Positions 27,556-36,461 of a stretch of 64,000 nucleotides of DNA are shown here, one piece after another. How positions within the stretch are numbered: the stretch's first letter is position 1; each line of letters begins with the position of its first letter. The stretch covers positions 3,547,899-3,611,898 of the forward strand of contig NZ_CP059888.1 in the NCBI RefSeq assembly GCF_016469335.1, read 5' to 3'. The translations under genes and the position numbers were made by a program. The notes below the pieces were generated by a model. That model had not been told where the DNA came from. It did no database searches and saw nothing but the letters and a program-made list of their open reading frames with translations. This stretch comes from Flocculibacter collagenilyticus (GTDB lineage: Bacteria; Pseudomonadota; Gammaproteobacteria; Enterobacterales; Alteromonadaceae).

Positions 27556-28338
27556 ACCCAATACACTCATTATCCAGTCTCGGTATTTTGAAACTCTAAC
27601 TTGATAAGCAGTAGTGCCATATAAACCACCTTTAAAGGAAGCAAGGTCACCCTCCCAAAGTTGCCAGCTTGATAAGCCAACTAAATATGGAGTACCGTTT
27701 TCAAATATGATCGATGCACCACCGCTATCACCCGAACCATGCATCCCCTCAAGAGGTAATGCATTCGGCGCTTTATCAAATTTAAACGATAACCACTTCT
27801 CATCTGTAGTTTCAACAATATTTTTAAAGTGATTTAGCTCTCGTAAAGATTTTGTCTCAATATTTTCACCGGTTATTCCATCTCCCTTTGCACCGCGACC
27901 AAACACTGTAATTTCTTTGCCTTTTTCATTAGCATTTGGGTATATGTCGATTGGTTTTAGATCGGTTACGGGTCTAGAAAGTTTAATTAGTGCAATGTCA
28001 CTTCTAGATTTGAGAAAATTCATTAAAGGAGTAGCGTCACCCTCGAATAAGGCTTTGTCAGCTTTAACATAGCCTCGGTGTATATAAACTTTTTCTATTT
28101 CAAAATTTTTGGAACCCACCTTTAAATTTTTACCTGAGTAGTCATAAAAGATGGTATGAGCCACAGTTAAGATCCATTGTGGGCTTATCAGCACTCCATG
28201 CCCTTCGTGGGGCATATCAATTAAATATTCAGGAGCTTTGTCTAATTTATAATTTTTTGAAGGAATATCATGCCGAATCACTACAGCATTGCTGATAAAT
28301 GCTATACAAAACAGGAAAAAGAAAAGCAAAATTCTCAT
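27550..28338 (-). CDS. Secreted trypsin-like serine protease (S1)
   Basis: A 262 aa protein with a signal peptide (MRILLFFFLFCIAFISNA) and a complete chymotrypsin-fold catalytic triad: His in LTVAHT, Asp in SRSDIALIKL, Ser in GSGDSGGAS. The region around HGVLISPQWILTVAHT is the standard S1 active-site block. Only the mature domain is present, with no further modules. It forms a single-gene cassette flanked by attC-like sites (27393-27555 and 28364-28491). Cargo proteases of this kind are known in integron arrays. Substrate unknown. Confidence 0.88.
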   Translation of the reverse strand: MRILLFFFLFCIAFISNAVVIRHDIPSKNYKLDKAPEYLIDMPHEGHGVLISPQWILTVAHTIFYDYSGKNLKVGSKNFEIEKVYIHRGYVKADKALFEGDATPLMNFLKSRSDIALIKLSRPVTDLKPIDIYPNANEKGKEITVFGRGAKGDGITGENIETKSLRELNHFKNIVETTDEKWLSFKFDKAPNALPLEGMHGSGDSGGASIIFENGTPYLVGLSSWQLWEGDLASFKGGLYGTTAYQVRVSKYRDWIMSVLGS

Positions 28339-28363
28339 ATTACACCCATTGTCATTGATGGAT

Positions 28364-28491
28364 AGCTAACGCCGCGTTAAGTGATGATCAACGCAGATCA
28401 CCATACTTAAACCATTGTGCCGTAAACACTTAAGTTGAATCAAACCGAAAGCACCAAGCGTTGGAAGCCTGCCTTAAATGCCTTGTATGTA
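28364..28491 (-). repeat. attC-like recombination site 3
   Basis: It is bounded by AGCTAAC (28364) and the degenerate GTATGTA (28485). The ends are inverted repeats: GCTAACGCCGCGTTAAG on one side, GCCTGCCTTAAATGCCTTG on the other, similar to attC sites of Shewanella/Vibrio chromosomal integrons. It lies between the LysE stop and the trypsin start. Confidence 0.7.
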
Positions 28492-29109
28492 TTATTGCTG
28501 ACGGCTAAATAACAGGTTGCCTCCCGACACAGCTAAAAAGGTCGCACACGCTCTATTAAACCGCTTTGCCATTTGGGGCTTCGAAAACCATTGTCTCAGA
28601 TATATCCCAAACATAGCGTAAATAGATATCGCCGCTAACTCCAGAATTAAGAACGTGCTGCCTAATACAAAAAATTGTTCATTCACGCTCGCAGACACAT
28701 CCACAAACTGCGGTAGGAATGCTGTAAATATTAAGATAGCTTTAGGATTACCAGCTGCTAATACAAATTCTTGTTTAGCTAAACTAAAACGATTCTGAAT
28801 TATGGCTATTTCAGAAACAGGGCTCACTTCTGAGCGCCACAGGTTGTAGGCGATCCAAAGCAAGTAGGCAGCGCCCAATATTTTAATTGTGAGGAACAAA
28901 GTTTCAGAAGCATACAGCACAACAGCCAAACCTGAAGCAGCTAACGCAATCATTACCGAAAATGCAGCAATCCGTCCAAGACCTGCAATAAACGCAGACC
29001 GGAAGCCATAGCAACGAGCATTATTCATAGACAAAAGGTTATTTGGACCAGGTGTCATATTGAGTGCAAAACACACAGGGATAAAGAAAAGTAGCTTCCA
29101 GATTTCCAC
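28492..29109 (-). CDS. LysE/RhtB-family amino-acid exporter
   Basis: Inner-membrane protein of 205 aa with about six hydrophobic segments. The N-terminal block FALNMTPGPNNLLSMNNARCYG is diagnostic of LysE/RhtB transporters (TPGPN motif), and GNPKAILIFTAFLPQFVD is the second family signature. It probably exports an amino acid or related metabolite; the substrate is unknown. Between attC-like sites 3 and 4 it forms a one-gene cassette. GGAGG precedes the ATG. Confidence 0.88.
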   Translation of the reverse strand: MEIWKLLFFIPVCFALNMTPGPNNLLSMNNARCYGFRSAFIAGLGRIAAFSVMIALAASGLAVVLYASETLFLTIKILGAAYLLWIAYNLWRSEVSPVSEIAIIQNRFSLAKQEFVLAAGNPKAILIFTAFLPQFVDVSASVNEQFFVLGSTFLILELAAISIYAMFGIYLRQWFSKPQMAKRFNRACATFLAVSGGNLLFSRQQ

Positions 29110-29125
29110 AATGCCTCCTTCATAA

Positions 29126-29216
29126 AACTAACGCCCCAGTAGGCGACGAAAAATAGTTGGCTATAATCGCGCTTACGCGAGCCAACGTGTTTGTGTCCAA
29201 TATAAGCTTGTTAGGT
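29126..29216 (-). repeat. attC recombination site 4 (best preserved)
   Basis: On the minus strand it starts ACCTAAC, an exact RYYYAAC R'' box, and ends GTTAGTT. Its 91-base length is typical. The interior holds a strong dyad, GTTGGCT...AGCCAAC, and the outer arms are complementary. This is the clearest integron attC in the strip. Confidence 0.78.
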
Positions 29217-29220
29217 GCAA

Positions 29221-29592
29221 TTATTGATGAAATTGACCTTTTTTCTTAACTAATTTCTTTAGGTTTTTTAGTTTACGAGTAGACTCCGAATACATTATTT
29301 CTGCTCCGTGCTCTAACTCGTCATAGATTGGTATTATTTCCGTAACCCCTTCGTAAACCCACTGTACAGGAGTGCCTTTATAACCACCTTTATATGGCTC
29401 AGTATGCTCTTTAGCTTCATGTTCAATTTTATCGTATGCGTCATCAAGGCTAGATGCTTTAACCAATATGGTACTTTCCCATGAAAGGAACCTATTCTCT
29501 TCGTCAAAGTTTCCATCTTCTTCAAGCTCAATAAACCTTATGAGATATGAGCCAACATACCATCCTACAGGTGAAACATTTTTATCGGACAT
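29221..29592 (-). CDS. Small conserved protein, DUF4288-like
   Basis: A 123 aa cytoplasmic protein. The pattern VGWYVGSYLIRFIE, FLSWESTILVKASSLDDAYDKIE, PVQWVYEGVTEIIPIYDELEHGAEIMY resembles the DUF4288 family (a Trp-rich alpha/beta fold with a W-x-Y-x-G-V segment). No function is known. The C-terminus is lysine-rich. It follows the DUF1330 gene by 11 bases with GGAG between them, so the two belong to one cassette or operon. attC site 4 lies directly after its stop. Confidence 0.65.
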   Translation of the reverse strand: MSDKNVSPVGWYVGSYLIRFIELEEDGNFDEENRFLSWESTILVKASSLDDAYDKIEHEAKEHTEPYKGGYKGTPVQWVYEGVTEIIPIYDELEHGAEIMYSESTRKLKNLKKLVKKKGQFHQ

Positions 29593-29603
29593 CTCCTTTG
29601 CAC

Positions 29604-29906
29604 TTAACTTATTTCATAGCTCGCAATAATCGTTGTTTCGGCCACTGACTTTTCAAAGAAGCGCTCTTTTGCTTGGAGATATTCTGGATTGCTAAAAAAC
29701 GCATCCATTGCTTGCTTATCAGGAAAGTTGATAGTGAAAACGCGATTAATTTTACTGCCTTCTGCTGGCTTTAATACTTCAGCCACTTTAAAGTCGACCC
29801 CAAAACTACCACCAAATGATTGTAAGATAGGCATCATTGCATCACGATATTGTTGATATATTTCGTTATCTTTTACCTGTAATCCCACCAGCATTTCATA
29901 GGCCAT
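29604..29906 (-). CDS. DUF1330 family protein
   Basis: A 100 aa protein with the ferredoxin-like alpha/beta barrel pattern of DUF1330: YEMLVGLQVKDNEIYQQYRDAMMPIL, VAEVLKPAEGSKINRVFTINFPDKQAMDAFFSNPEYLQAK, IIASYEIS. Members are small dimeric proteins of unknown function, often found in accessory DNA. It lies 32 bases from the DoxX gene and 11 bases from the DUF4288-like gene. Confidence 0.78.
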   Translation of the reverse strand: MAYEMLVGLQVKDNEIYQQYRDAMMPILQSFGGSFGVDFKVAEVLKPAEGSKINRVFTINFPDKQAMDAFFSNPEYLQAKERFFEKSVAETTIIASYEIS

Positions 29907-29938
29907 ATTTGACTCCCTTCATGTGTTTTATGCGTTAG

Positions 29939-30328
29939 TTATTTTTCGGACGGTTGATACTGACGATGTTGTAGCTCTTTAAGCCAAATAACACTCATCG
30001 CGATCATTAAAAGGTTTGTTGTTACTGGATTAAATGCTTCAACAAGCACATATGGTACTTGTATGGCAACATACAACAGCAGCATCACTAAACCAAATAT
30101 ATTTAACCAAATTAATGATTTACTTTTAAAAAGTATTATCAAGAGTACACCAAAGATCACTTCACCGATGCCTGCTACTTTGGTTATCCAATAAGAAAAA
30201 TACTCACTAAATCCCATTGTACTGGTTATTAACTTTTCCAGCGGTGCAACATGCATTAACTTTGGAAATAATCCGTGGTAAATCCAACTTAGCCCCACCG
30301 CGAAACGCGCAATATTTATTGTTTTCAT
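29939..30328 (-). CDS. DoxX-like membrane protein
   Basis: A 129 aa protein with four hydrophobic helices and the DoxX-type N-terminus ARFAVGLSWIYHGLFPKL. The segment KVAGIGEVIFGVLLIIL is also typical. Function is unresolved; DoxX-like proteins have been linked to thiol or redox stress. The stop overlaps ATAACTAACGC, which looks like half of an attC R'' end, but no full site follows, so DoxX, DUF1330 and DUF4288 may have become fused into one cassette. Confidence 0.78.
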   Translation of the reverse strand: MKTINIARFAVGLSWIYHGLFPKLMHVAPLEKLITSTMGFSEYFSYWITKVAGIGEVIFGVLLIILFKSKSLIWLNIFGLVMLLLYVAIQVPYVLVEAFNPVTTNLLMIAMSVIWLKELQHRQYQPSEK

Positions 30329-30338
30329 AATTAATGAT

Positions 30339-30365
30339 TTGATGTAAGTGCAACGCTTACATCAA
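30339..30365. repeat. Inverted repeat at the right edge of the cassette strip
   Basis: TTGATGTAAG, a seven-base loop and CTTACATCAA form a 10-bp perfect stem between the DoxX start and the end of the coiled-coil gene. There is no strong T-run. It may be a terminator-like or boundary structure. Confidence 0.6.
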
Positions 30366-31886
30366 TTAGTTTTCCTTTGTTAATTGTGACTGCGCATATT
30401 CAAATTTTAAGCGATATTCAGTGACTTTTGCTTCCATGTCAGATTGTGTTTCGACAAATTGTGTTTGCAAACCTTCAATTTGCTCGCGTAGCGCTTTAAT
30501 GGTTTCACGCGCTTGTTGTGAATCATTATCAAGCTTGGTATGCGTGTGCGTATAGCGCGTTTGTAGCTGTGTGATATGTTGCTGAATGTCTAACATGGCT
30601 TGTTCTTTGTTAGTTAGCGCTTGCTCTGCTTGACGTGCTGACGCTTGAGCTTGCGCTAAGCTGTCTTGCCATTGCTGCTCTTGCTCTTGGTGTGCTATCA
30701 GCAGTTGTTCTTTACTGGTTTCAGCCGCAGTAATGTCAGCTTTTAAACTATTGACTTCATCCGTTAATTTATCTTTATCGTCTTCAAGCCTGCTTAGTTG
30801 CTGTGCTAAATCGGTTAACGCGTGTTGATGTGTTGCTTGCAATTGAGATTGTGTTTGTTGGAATTGTGACTCAGCTTGTTGCTGTTGCGCTGCCATTTGG
30901 GCCTCGCTTTCTTGCTGCTGAGCAGTTAGCTGATGCTGAAGTGACGACAATTCAGCCGTATTCGCGGCATGCTGTTGTTGCAATTTAGCAACCAATTGCT
31001 GTTCATTTTTTAATAGCGTTTGCGCTGACGACAGTTCTGTATGATGCGCTTGCTTTGCTTCTACTATTTGCTGATTAAGAGTGATTATCTGGCTTTCAAA
31101 ATGCGAGGCATTCGCTTTATTGCTTTCTGTTTCAGCAATTTGGTCTTCCAGAGCCAACTCCATATCTTTTAAGGTGTCAGTCAATAATTGTACTTGCTGT
31201 TCACTTTCACTAAGTGCGCTTTTAAGTTGCTGCTCGGCTTGCTGTATGCCTGCATATTTTGCCAACATCTCATCTAGCGCAAGCTGTAAGCCTTGCTGTT
31301 CTTTTTGAAAATCAGCAGCTTGCTGTTCACGTTCACATTGTTGCTCTTGTGCGACTTGCGCAGCGTGTTGCGTTTGCGTTTTTACTGCTACTAACGCTTC
31401 GTCTAATTCTGCTTTTAATGTTTCAATATACTGCCGTTGTTGCTGCTGTTTTTTCTCATACGCTGCGTTACTGATCTCAAGCTGTGAGATCTGATTTGAT
31501 AACGCCTCTTCTTGGTTATTTTGCGTGAAAGTTTCGCGCTCTTTATTGAAATCGGCTGTTTGTTGCGCAATCACTTTTTGTAGGTGCAGATTATCTTTAT
31601 TAAACTGCGTTAGTTGCTGCTGCAAATGCGCTAATTGAGCTTGATGCTGCACCTGATGTGCGGCAACTAATGCTGCGCGCTCTGCATCTATTTGTTGCAT
31701 TAGTTCGTGGCTAAACGCACTAATTGCTTGCTTAATATTACCTGTAGGCGTTAGCGCATGATCCTCGGAAGTACTAACAGGACTATTAGTATTTTCGTTC
31801 ACTTTAGCGCGTTTTTCTTGCTCGTTTTCTGCTGAAAATTGACGAGAATTAACGAGTTCTAATGTTGCTTCTTGTTGAGTCATCAT
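30366..31886 (-). CDS. Long coiled-coil protein of unknown function
   Basis: A 506 aa protein, almost entirely predicted coiled coil from about residue 55 to the end. It is very rich in Gln, Ala, Glu and Leu (QQQLTQFNKDNLHLQKVIAQQ, QHQLTAQQQESEAQMAAQQQ). No signal peptide or membrane segment is visible, so it is probably cytoplasmic. The first 55 residues are low-complexity and polar. General resemblance to KfrA-like or SMC-arm proteins reflects composition only; I do not assign a function. It is transcribed alone toward the cassette strip. Confidence 0.75.
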   Translation of the reverse strand: MMTQQEATLELVNSRQFSAENEQEKRAKVNENTNSPVSTSEDHALTPTGNIKQAISAFSHELMQQIDAERAALVAAHQVQHQAQLAHLQQQLTQFNKDNLHLQKVIAQQTADFNKERETFTQNNQEEALSNQISQLEISNAAYEKKQQQQRQYIETLKAELDEALVAVKTQTQHAAQVAQEQQCEREQQAADFQKEQQGLQLALDEMLAKYAGIQQAEQQLKSALSESEQQVQLLTDTLKDMELALEDQIAETESNKANASHFESQIITLNQQIVEAKQAHHTELSSAQTLLKNEQQLVAKLQQQHAANTAELSSLQHQLTAQQQESEAQMAAQQQQAESQFQQTQSQLQATHQHALTDLAQQLSRLEDDKDKLTDEVNSLKADITAAETSKEQLLIAHQEQEQQWQDSLAQAQASARQAEQALTNKEQAMLDIQQHITQLQTRYTHTHTKLDNDSQQARETIKALREQIEGLQTQFVETQSDMEAKVTEYRLKFEYAQSQLTKEN

Positions 31887-31948
31887 ATTACCGCTTTATT
31901 ATTATTTTTATATGAAGTAACAATACTCTTTTTATTACCTATACGATT

Positions 31949-31980
31949 TGAAAAATGCGCTGTAATCGCAGCGCATTTCA
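31949..31980 (-). terminator. Rho-independent terminator of yhgN
   Basis: On the minus strand AAATGCGCTG, a six-base loop and CAGCGCATTTTT form a 10-bp stem ending in a short T-run, 39 bases past the yhgN stop. Confidence 0.78.
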
Positions 31981-32018
31981 ATGAAACTATTTTTATTTAT
32001 CTCACTTTCATTTCATGT

Positions 32019-32606
32019 TTACAGCTTAAAGTAAACGCCAATGCCATCTAATAGCATTTGTACCGCTATCATCACCAGTATCATACCCATTAGTCGTTCT
32101 AGTGCTGTTAATCCTCGCTCTCCTAACATACGGTGAAGCGCGCCAGAAAACATTAATATAACTGCACTGATTAACCAAGCGCCAATCAACGCAAGGCTCC
32201 AGTCCATCATACGATTTGGATCTTGGTTAGCTAACAGCAGTAAGGCTGCTAAAATTGACGGCCCCGCGATCATAGGCACTGCAATAGGCACTAAAAACGG
32301 CTCTTCGCCTTCTTTCACACCAATAACGCCACCGGGAGAGGGAAAAATCATTTTAATCGCAATTAAGAATAAAATAATACCACCAGCAATACTTACCGAT
32401 TCTTGCCGTAAATTAAGAAAGTCTAGAATGGATTCGCCTGCAAAAAGAAACATTAACATTATCAGCAACGACAAAATAAGTTCGCGAATGAGCACGATGT
32501 TTCGTCGAGATTTTTCCACATTTTTTAACGCTGAGATCACGATTGGTAAGTTGCCCAAAGGATCCATAATTAAGAATAATGTGACGGCTGCTGTAATAAT
32601 GTCCAT
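32019..32606 (-). CDS. yhgN: MarC-family integral membrane protein YhgN
   Basis: An inner-membrane protein of about 195 aa with six hydrophobic segments, close to E. coli YhgN: FLIMDPLGNLPIV, VRELILSLLIMLMFLFAGESIL, SIAGGIILFLIAIKMIFPSP, EEPFLVPIAVPMIAGPSILA and GLTALERLMGMILVMIAVQMLLDGI. Transport function of the MarC family is unproven. I choose ATG 32606 (AGGA upstream, matching the family N-terminus) rather than 32630. Confidence 0.9.
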   Translation of the reverse strand: MDIITAAVTLFLIMDPLGNLPIVISALKNVEKSRRNIVLIRELILSLLIMLMFLFAGESILDFLNLRQESVSIAGGIILFLIAIKMIFPSPGGVIGVKEGEEPFLVPIAVPMIAGPSILAALLLLANQDPNRMMDWSLALIGAWLISAVILMFSGALHRMLGERGLTALERLMGMILVMIAVQMLLDGIGVYFKL

Positions 32607-32804
32607 GGCATTCCTTATTGTGAGGAGCAATCAGTAAGTGACTACAAAAAAATTAATGGCTTAACATCAATAATAGGGTGAATATGGCCGCTCATTAATC
32701 TGCTACCAAGCGTGTGGTGTGGCAGCTTAACCTAATCACTAATTGTTGCAAAACCGACCAGACCTTTATAGCATCGGATTATCTTACTTAGCAACGCAAA
32801 TATT

Positions 32805-33191
32805 ATGACTATCACTACCCCAGCACTTTTATTTCCTGCCATTTCATTATTATTTTTGGCTTATACCAATCGCTTTTTAGTGTTAGCGCAATTAATTAGA
32901 CAACTTAATAGCCGCGAACAAAACCAAGCAAGAGAAATGGCAAAGCGGCAGATCTCTAATCTTAAAAAACGCATCGTGCTCATCCGTGCCATGCAATGGT
33001 TTGGTGTACTCGCTTTTATGTTTTGCACATTTGCGATGTTTTTTATGTTTGTAGAGTTAATGATTGCAGGCCAATGGTGCTTCGGCATTAGCCTTATTTC
33101 GTTATTGCTTTCTTTATTTATTTCGCTGTATGAAATTCAGATTTCCTGCGACGCTATTAATATAGAACTGGAAAATCTAGAAGATAATTAA
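32805..33191 (+). CDS. DUF2721 family membrane protein
   Basis: A 128 aa protein with the DUF2721 N-terminus TTPALLFPAISLLFLAYTNRFLVLAQLIRQL, a basic linker (KRQISNLKKRIVLIR) and two further hydrophobic helices. The function of the family is unknown. It lies divergent from yhgN and 80 bases upstream of the HD-GYP regulator gene in the same direction. Confidence 0.82.
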   Translation: MTITTPALLFPAISLLFLAYTNRFLVLAQLIRQLNSREQNQAREMAKRQISNLKKRIVLIRAMQWFGVLAFMFCTFAMFFMFVELMIAGQWCFGISLISLLLSLFISLYEIQISCDAINIELENLEDN

Positions 33192-33271
33192 CACACCCTC
33201 ACCTTACTGAATACACTCGCATTTCTAGCCGCGACTTCTATACTCAAAGAGACGATATAGAGGACACTAAC

Positions 33272-34822
33272 GTGGCAGAAACGCTTTTCAAATTTTACTC
33301 TGAAGATGATGAGCCTGAGCAACCAGAATCGCAAGACGAACACTGCTGGCGCGTACTGGTTATTGATGACGAAGATGACATCCATGAAATAACTCGGCTG
33401 GTGCTAAGCAGCTTTGAATTTGATAACAAGCCACTCAAATTTATAAACGCCTATTCTGGGGAAGAGGCAAAAACGTATTTTGAACAACACAATGATATCG
33501 CGGTAGCACTGGTTGATGTTGTGATGGAAACCAATAATGCGGGGCTAGAATTAATTAAACATGTACGAAACGTTCAACAAAATACCTTTACCCGTTTAAT
33601 TCTTAGAACGGGGCAACCGGGTGAAGCACCTGAAGAATCTGTCATTCGTGATTTTGACATTAACGATTACAAAAACAAAACTGAGCTCACTTCCATTAAA
33701 CTAAAAAGCTTAATGTACAGTGCACTGCGTGGCTATCGCGATTTATGCACCATTAAGTATCAAAATAAAAGCTTAGAACGGCTGATATCCGTGACTGCTC
33801 ATTTTGTTGAGTGCGACACACTTCACCAATTTGCTGAAGTGTTATTAGCGCAAACCGCACATGTATTAACCGTTGAGCCTGATACCGTATATTGTTGCGC
33901 GGCCACTAATACAGTGTACGAAGAAGCCGATAATTATGAAATACTGGCGCTTTCCGGCGAAGAACCATGCCCTGATCAGCAGTGTAAAACACGGATCCCA
34001 GCCCCCATTAAGCAAGCACTTGAAGATGCCCATAACTCAAAACAAAGTATTCATCACCATGATTACTTTGTTGGCTACTATACTTCGTCAAACAACATAG
34101 AGCATTTATTGTATGTGAGTAAGCAGTCTCCACTAGAGCGCCATGAACATCGCTTACTAGAATTATTCGCCAACAATATTGCCATTGCGTACGAGCGCAT
34201 TCGTTTACGTGAAATAAGCCGTGAATCACAAAAAGAATTATCCTACATTCTTGGTGAAGCCGTTGAAAAACGTTCTAAAGAAACCGGTAGCCATGTAAAA
34301 AGAGTGGCGCTATTTAGCCACTTACTCGCTATCAAATACGGCCTTTCTGAATATGAAGCTGAGGTTATTAAACTCGCTTCGCCACTCCATGATGTAGGCA
34401 AAATAGGCATTCCGGATCGCATTCTAAATAAAACCTCTCAGCTTGATGATGCCGAATGGGAAATCATGAAAACCCACGCGCAATTAGGCTACGAGATCTT
34501 GCGTAAGTCTAAAAATGACATCATAAAAGTGGGCGCAATCATTGCGCACCAACACCATGAAAAATGGGACGGTACAGGCTATCCCAACCAGCTGAAAGAA
34601 TTAGAGATTTCGATCGAAGGAAGAATAAGCGCGCTTGCCGATGTGTTTGACGCTTTAGCCAGCTCACGCTGCTATAAACCACCTTGGCCAACTGAAAAAG
34701 TGATTGAATTTCTTAAACAAAATTCGGGTAAACATTTTGAGCCAAAGCTCGTGAATATTTTACTAAATAATTTAGATGCGTTTTTGGCGATCAGAGATGA
34801 GTATCCAGACGAAGATGAATGA
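33272..34822 (+). CDS. Response regulator with DUF3369 and HD-GYP domains (c-di-GMP phosphodiesterase)
   Basis: Cytoplasmic 516 aa protein. Residues about 25-150 form a receiver (VLVIDDEDDIHEITRLVL; Asp in VALVDVVMETNNAG; Lys in DYKNKTEL). Residues about 165-320 match DUF3369, a GAF-like sensory module. The C-terminal HD-GYP domain is intact (ASPLHDVGKIGIPD with HD, HHEKWDGTGYP with GYP) and should hydrolyse c-di-GMP. GTG start 33272 has AGAGGA at good spacing. The cognate kinase is not in the window. The gene overlaps the start of the cysteine-rich gene by 8 bases, implying cotranslation. Confidence 0.93.
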   Translation: MAETLFKFYSEDDEPEQPESQDEHCWRVLVIDDEDDIHEITRLVLSSFEFDNKPLKFINAYSGEEAKTYFEQHNDIAVALVDVVMETNNAGLELIKHVRNVQQNTFTRLILRTGQPGEAPEESVIRDFDINDYKNKTELTSIKLKSLMYSALRGYRDLCTIKYQNKSLERLISVTAHFVECDTLHQFAEVLLAQTAHVLTVEPDTVYCCAATNTVYEEADNYEILALSGEEPCPDQQCKTRIPAPIKQALEDAHNSKQSIHHHDYFVGYYTSSNNIEHLLYVSKQSPLERHEHRLLELFANNIAIAYERIRLREISRESQKELSYILGEAVEKRSKETGSHVKRVALFSHLLAIKYGLSEYEAEVIKLASPLHDVGKIGIPDRILNKTSQLDDAEWEIMKTHAQLGYEILRKSKNDIIKVGAIIAHQHHEKWDGTGYPNQLKELEISIEGRISALADVFDALASSRCYKPPWPTEKVIEFLKQNSGKHFEPKLVNILLNNLDAFLAIRDEYPDEDE

Positions 34823-35477
34823 GTCGCAGCCACCGCGAGCAAATACAACTCAAACTGATGAGCAACACAAATATGCTGCCACGTTTCATTCTCCCGCCAA
34901 TGAGCGCACCGTTATCGTCAACAATGAAGCGAATGCGCTTCAATTTAAAGCGTACTTAAGCCAGCAGTTTAACGAAATTACCCATCACCCTGAAGCCGAC
35001 CATTATGTAGAAAGTCTATTTGAAGTGTATTCACAAGCGCCTGATACAAAAACGTTGTTAGGCCATTTTTGTCGTACATGTGGCGGCCATTGTTGTACAC
35101 AAGCGGGCAACACGGCGTTTTTAGATTTAACCAGTTTAAAGGGCATTATTGAGAAGCTAAATATCACTTCTCTGCAACAGCTTGAACGCTTATATTGCTG
35201 CTATATTCCAACGCTTCACTACCAGAACTCTTGTATATTTCATGGAAAGCACGGTTGTAGCCTACCCAATTGGCTGCGTTCTGAAACTTGTAATCGCTTT
35301 ATGTGCAGTGAATTAAACTACTTCTATCACCACCTTCAGCAATCGGATCATTTACTTACTCAGCGAGCATCGTATACAAAAGTAATTGCAAAAAGCGACA
35401 CCACTAAACACACCTATCGTGTCAGTGTGTTTAGTGTGGATGAATACCAAGAACTTCGTCTTGGGACTAGCAATTAA
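34815..35477 (+). CDS. Cysteine-rich putative metal-binding protein
   Basis: A protein of about 220 aa whose second half carries clustered cysteines: CRTCGGHCCT, CCYIP, SCIFHGKHGCSLPNWLRSETCNRFMC. The spacing suggests a zinc or iron-sulfur site, loosely like YkgJ-type metal-chelating proteins. The N-terminal 70 residues are polar. I choose the ATG at 34815, which overlaps the HD-GYP stop; longer versions starting at 34776 lie fully inside that gene. Cotranscription with the c-di-GMP phosphodiesterase suggests a linked role, but the function is unknown. Confidence 0.7.
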   Translation: MNESQPPRANTTQTDEQHKYAATFHSPANERTVIVNNEANALQFKAYLSQQFNEITHHPEADHYVESLFEVYSQAPDTKTLLGHFCRTCGGHCCTQAGNTAFLDLTSLKGIIEKLNITSLQQLERLYCCYIPTLHYQNSCIFHGKHGCSLPNWLRSETCNRFMCSELNYFYHHLQQSDHLLTQRASYTKVIAKSDTTKHTYRVSVFSVDEYQELRLGTSN

Positions 35478-35502
35478 TAAGAAACAAAGCTATATAGCTG
35501 CA

Positions 35503-36378
35503 TTACCTTAACAAGTAATGCACCACAATACCGATAAATACCGCAAAGCCCGCATAATGATTATTCAGAAAAGCGCGAAAGCAAGCATCGCGTTCACGAT
35601 GTTGAATTAACATTTGCTGATATGCAAAGAAACTCGCCGCAACGGCAATACCAATAAAGTAGTAAATAGAAAATGACAAGATCAAGCCCACTGCAATCAG
35701 TAAGCTTAACGTGACTAATTGTAATAAGGCGATGGCTAACTTATCAAATCGACCAAAAAACACTGCGGTACTTTTTACCCCAATGCGCAAATCATCATCT
35801 CTGTCTACCATGGCATACATAGTATCGTAAGCAACCGTCCACGCTAAGTTGGCGATATACATTAACCACAGCACGGTTGGAATGTGTCCTTGCACCGCCA
35901 TGAACGCCATTGGCATCCCCCAACTATACGCAGCACCCAATACCACTTGAGGAAAATGGGTGTAGCGCTTCATAAATGGGTAGCTTGCAGCAAGCAATAA
36001 GCCTACCGCTGATAATGCGATTGTTTGCCAACTTAACCAGATAACTAAACTAAACGCGCACACAATCAGCACTGCAAAAAGCTGTAATGCTTCTTTTTCA
36101 GTTATCTCTTTTGCAGCCAGCGGGCGCATTTGCGTGCGTTTAACCGCACCATCAATATTGCGATCTGCGTAATCATTTATCACGCAGCCAGCAGAGCGCA
36201 TAATCGCCACACCGCACACAAAAATCACCAAATACTTTAGTGCTGGCACACCATCAGACGCTATCCAAAGTGCCCACAAAGTTGGCCATAATAAAAGGTA
36301 AATACCAATGGGTTTTTCTAGTCGCATCAGGCGGCTATAAGCAGACCAATGCGCGGGGGTAAGTTGCAATACAGACAT
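35503..36378 (-). CDS. ubiA: 4-hydroxybenzoate polyprenyltransferase UbiA
   Basis: Inner-membrane prenyltransferase of ubiquinone synthesis, 291 aa with about eight TM helices. The first Asp-rich motif is NDYADRNIDGAVKRT and the second is DTMYAMVDRDDDLRIGVKST, both diagnostic. The N-terminus YSRLMRLEKPIGIYLLLWPTLWALW is typical of UbiA. It follows ubiC in the same direction, the usual pair; ubiC supplies its 4-hydroxybenzoate substrate. Confidence 0.96.
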   Translation of the reverse strand: MSVLQLTPAHWSAYSRLMRLEKPIGIYLLLWPTLWALWIASDGVPALKYLVIFVCGVAIMRSAGCVINDYADRNIDGAVKRTQMRPLAAKEITEKEALQLFAVLIVCAFSLVIWLSWQTIALSAVGLLLAASYPFMKRYTHFPQVVLGAAYSWGMPMAFMAVQGHIPTVLWLMYIANLAWTVAYDTMYAMVDRDDDLRIGVKSTAVFFGRFDKLAIALLQLVTLSLLIAVGLILSFSIYYFIGIAVAASFFAYQQMLIQHRERDACFRAFLNNHYAGFAVFIGIVVHYLLR

Positions 36379-36461
36379 AAACGTACCTGATAAATTAGTT
36401 GTGCGTTTCGCAATTAATGGAAATAGTGCTTAGCGATAATAAAGATATTTGCACGCTCACC

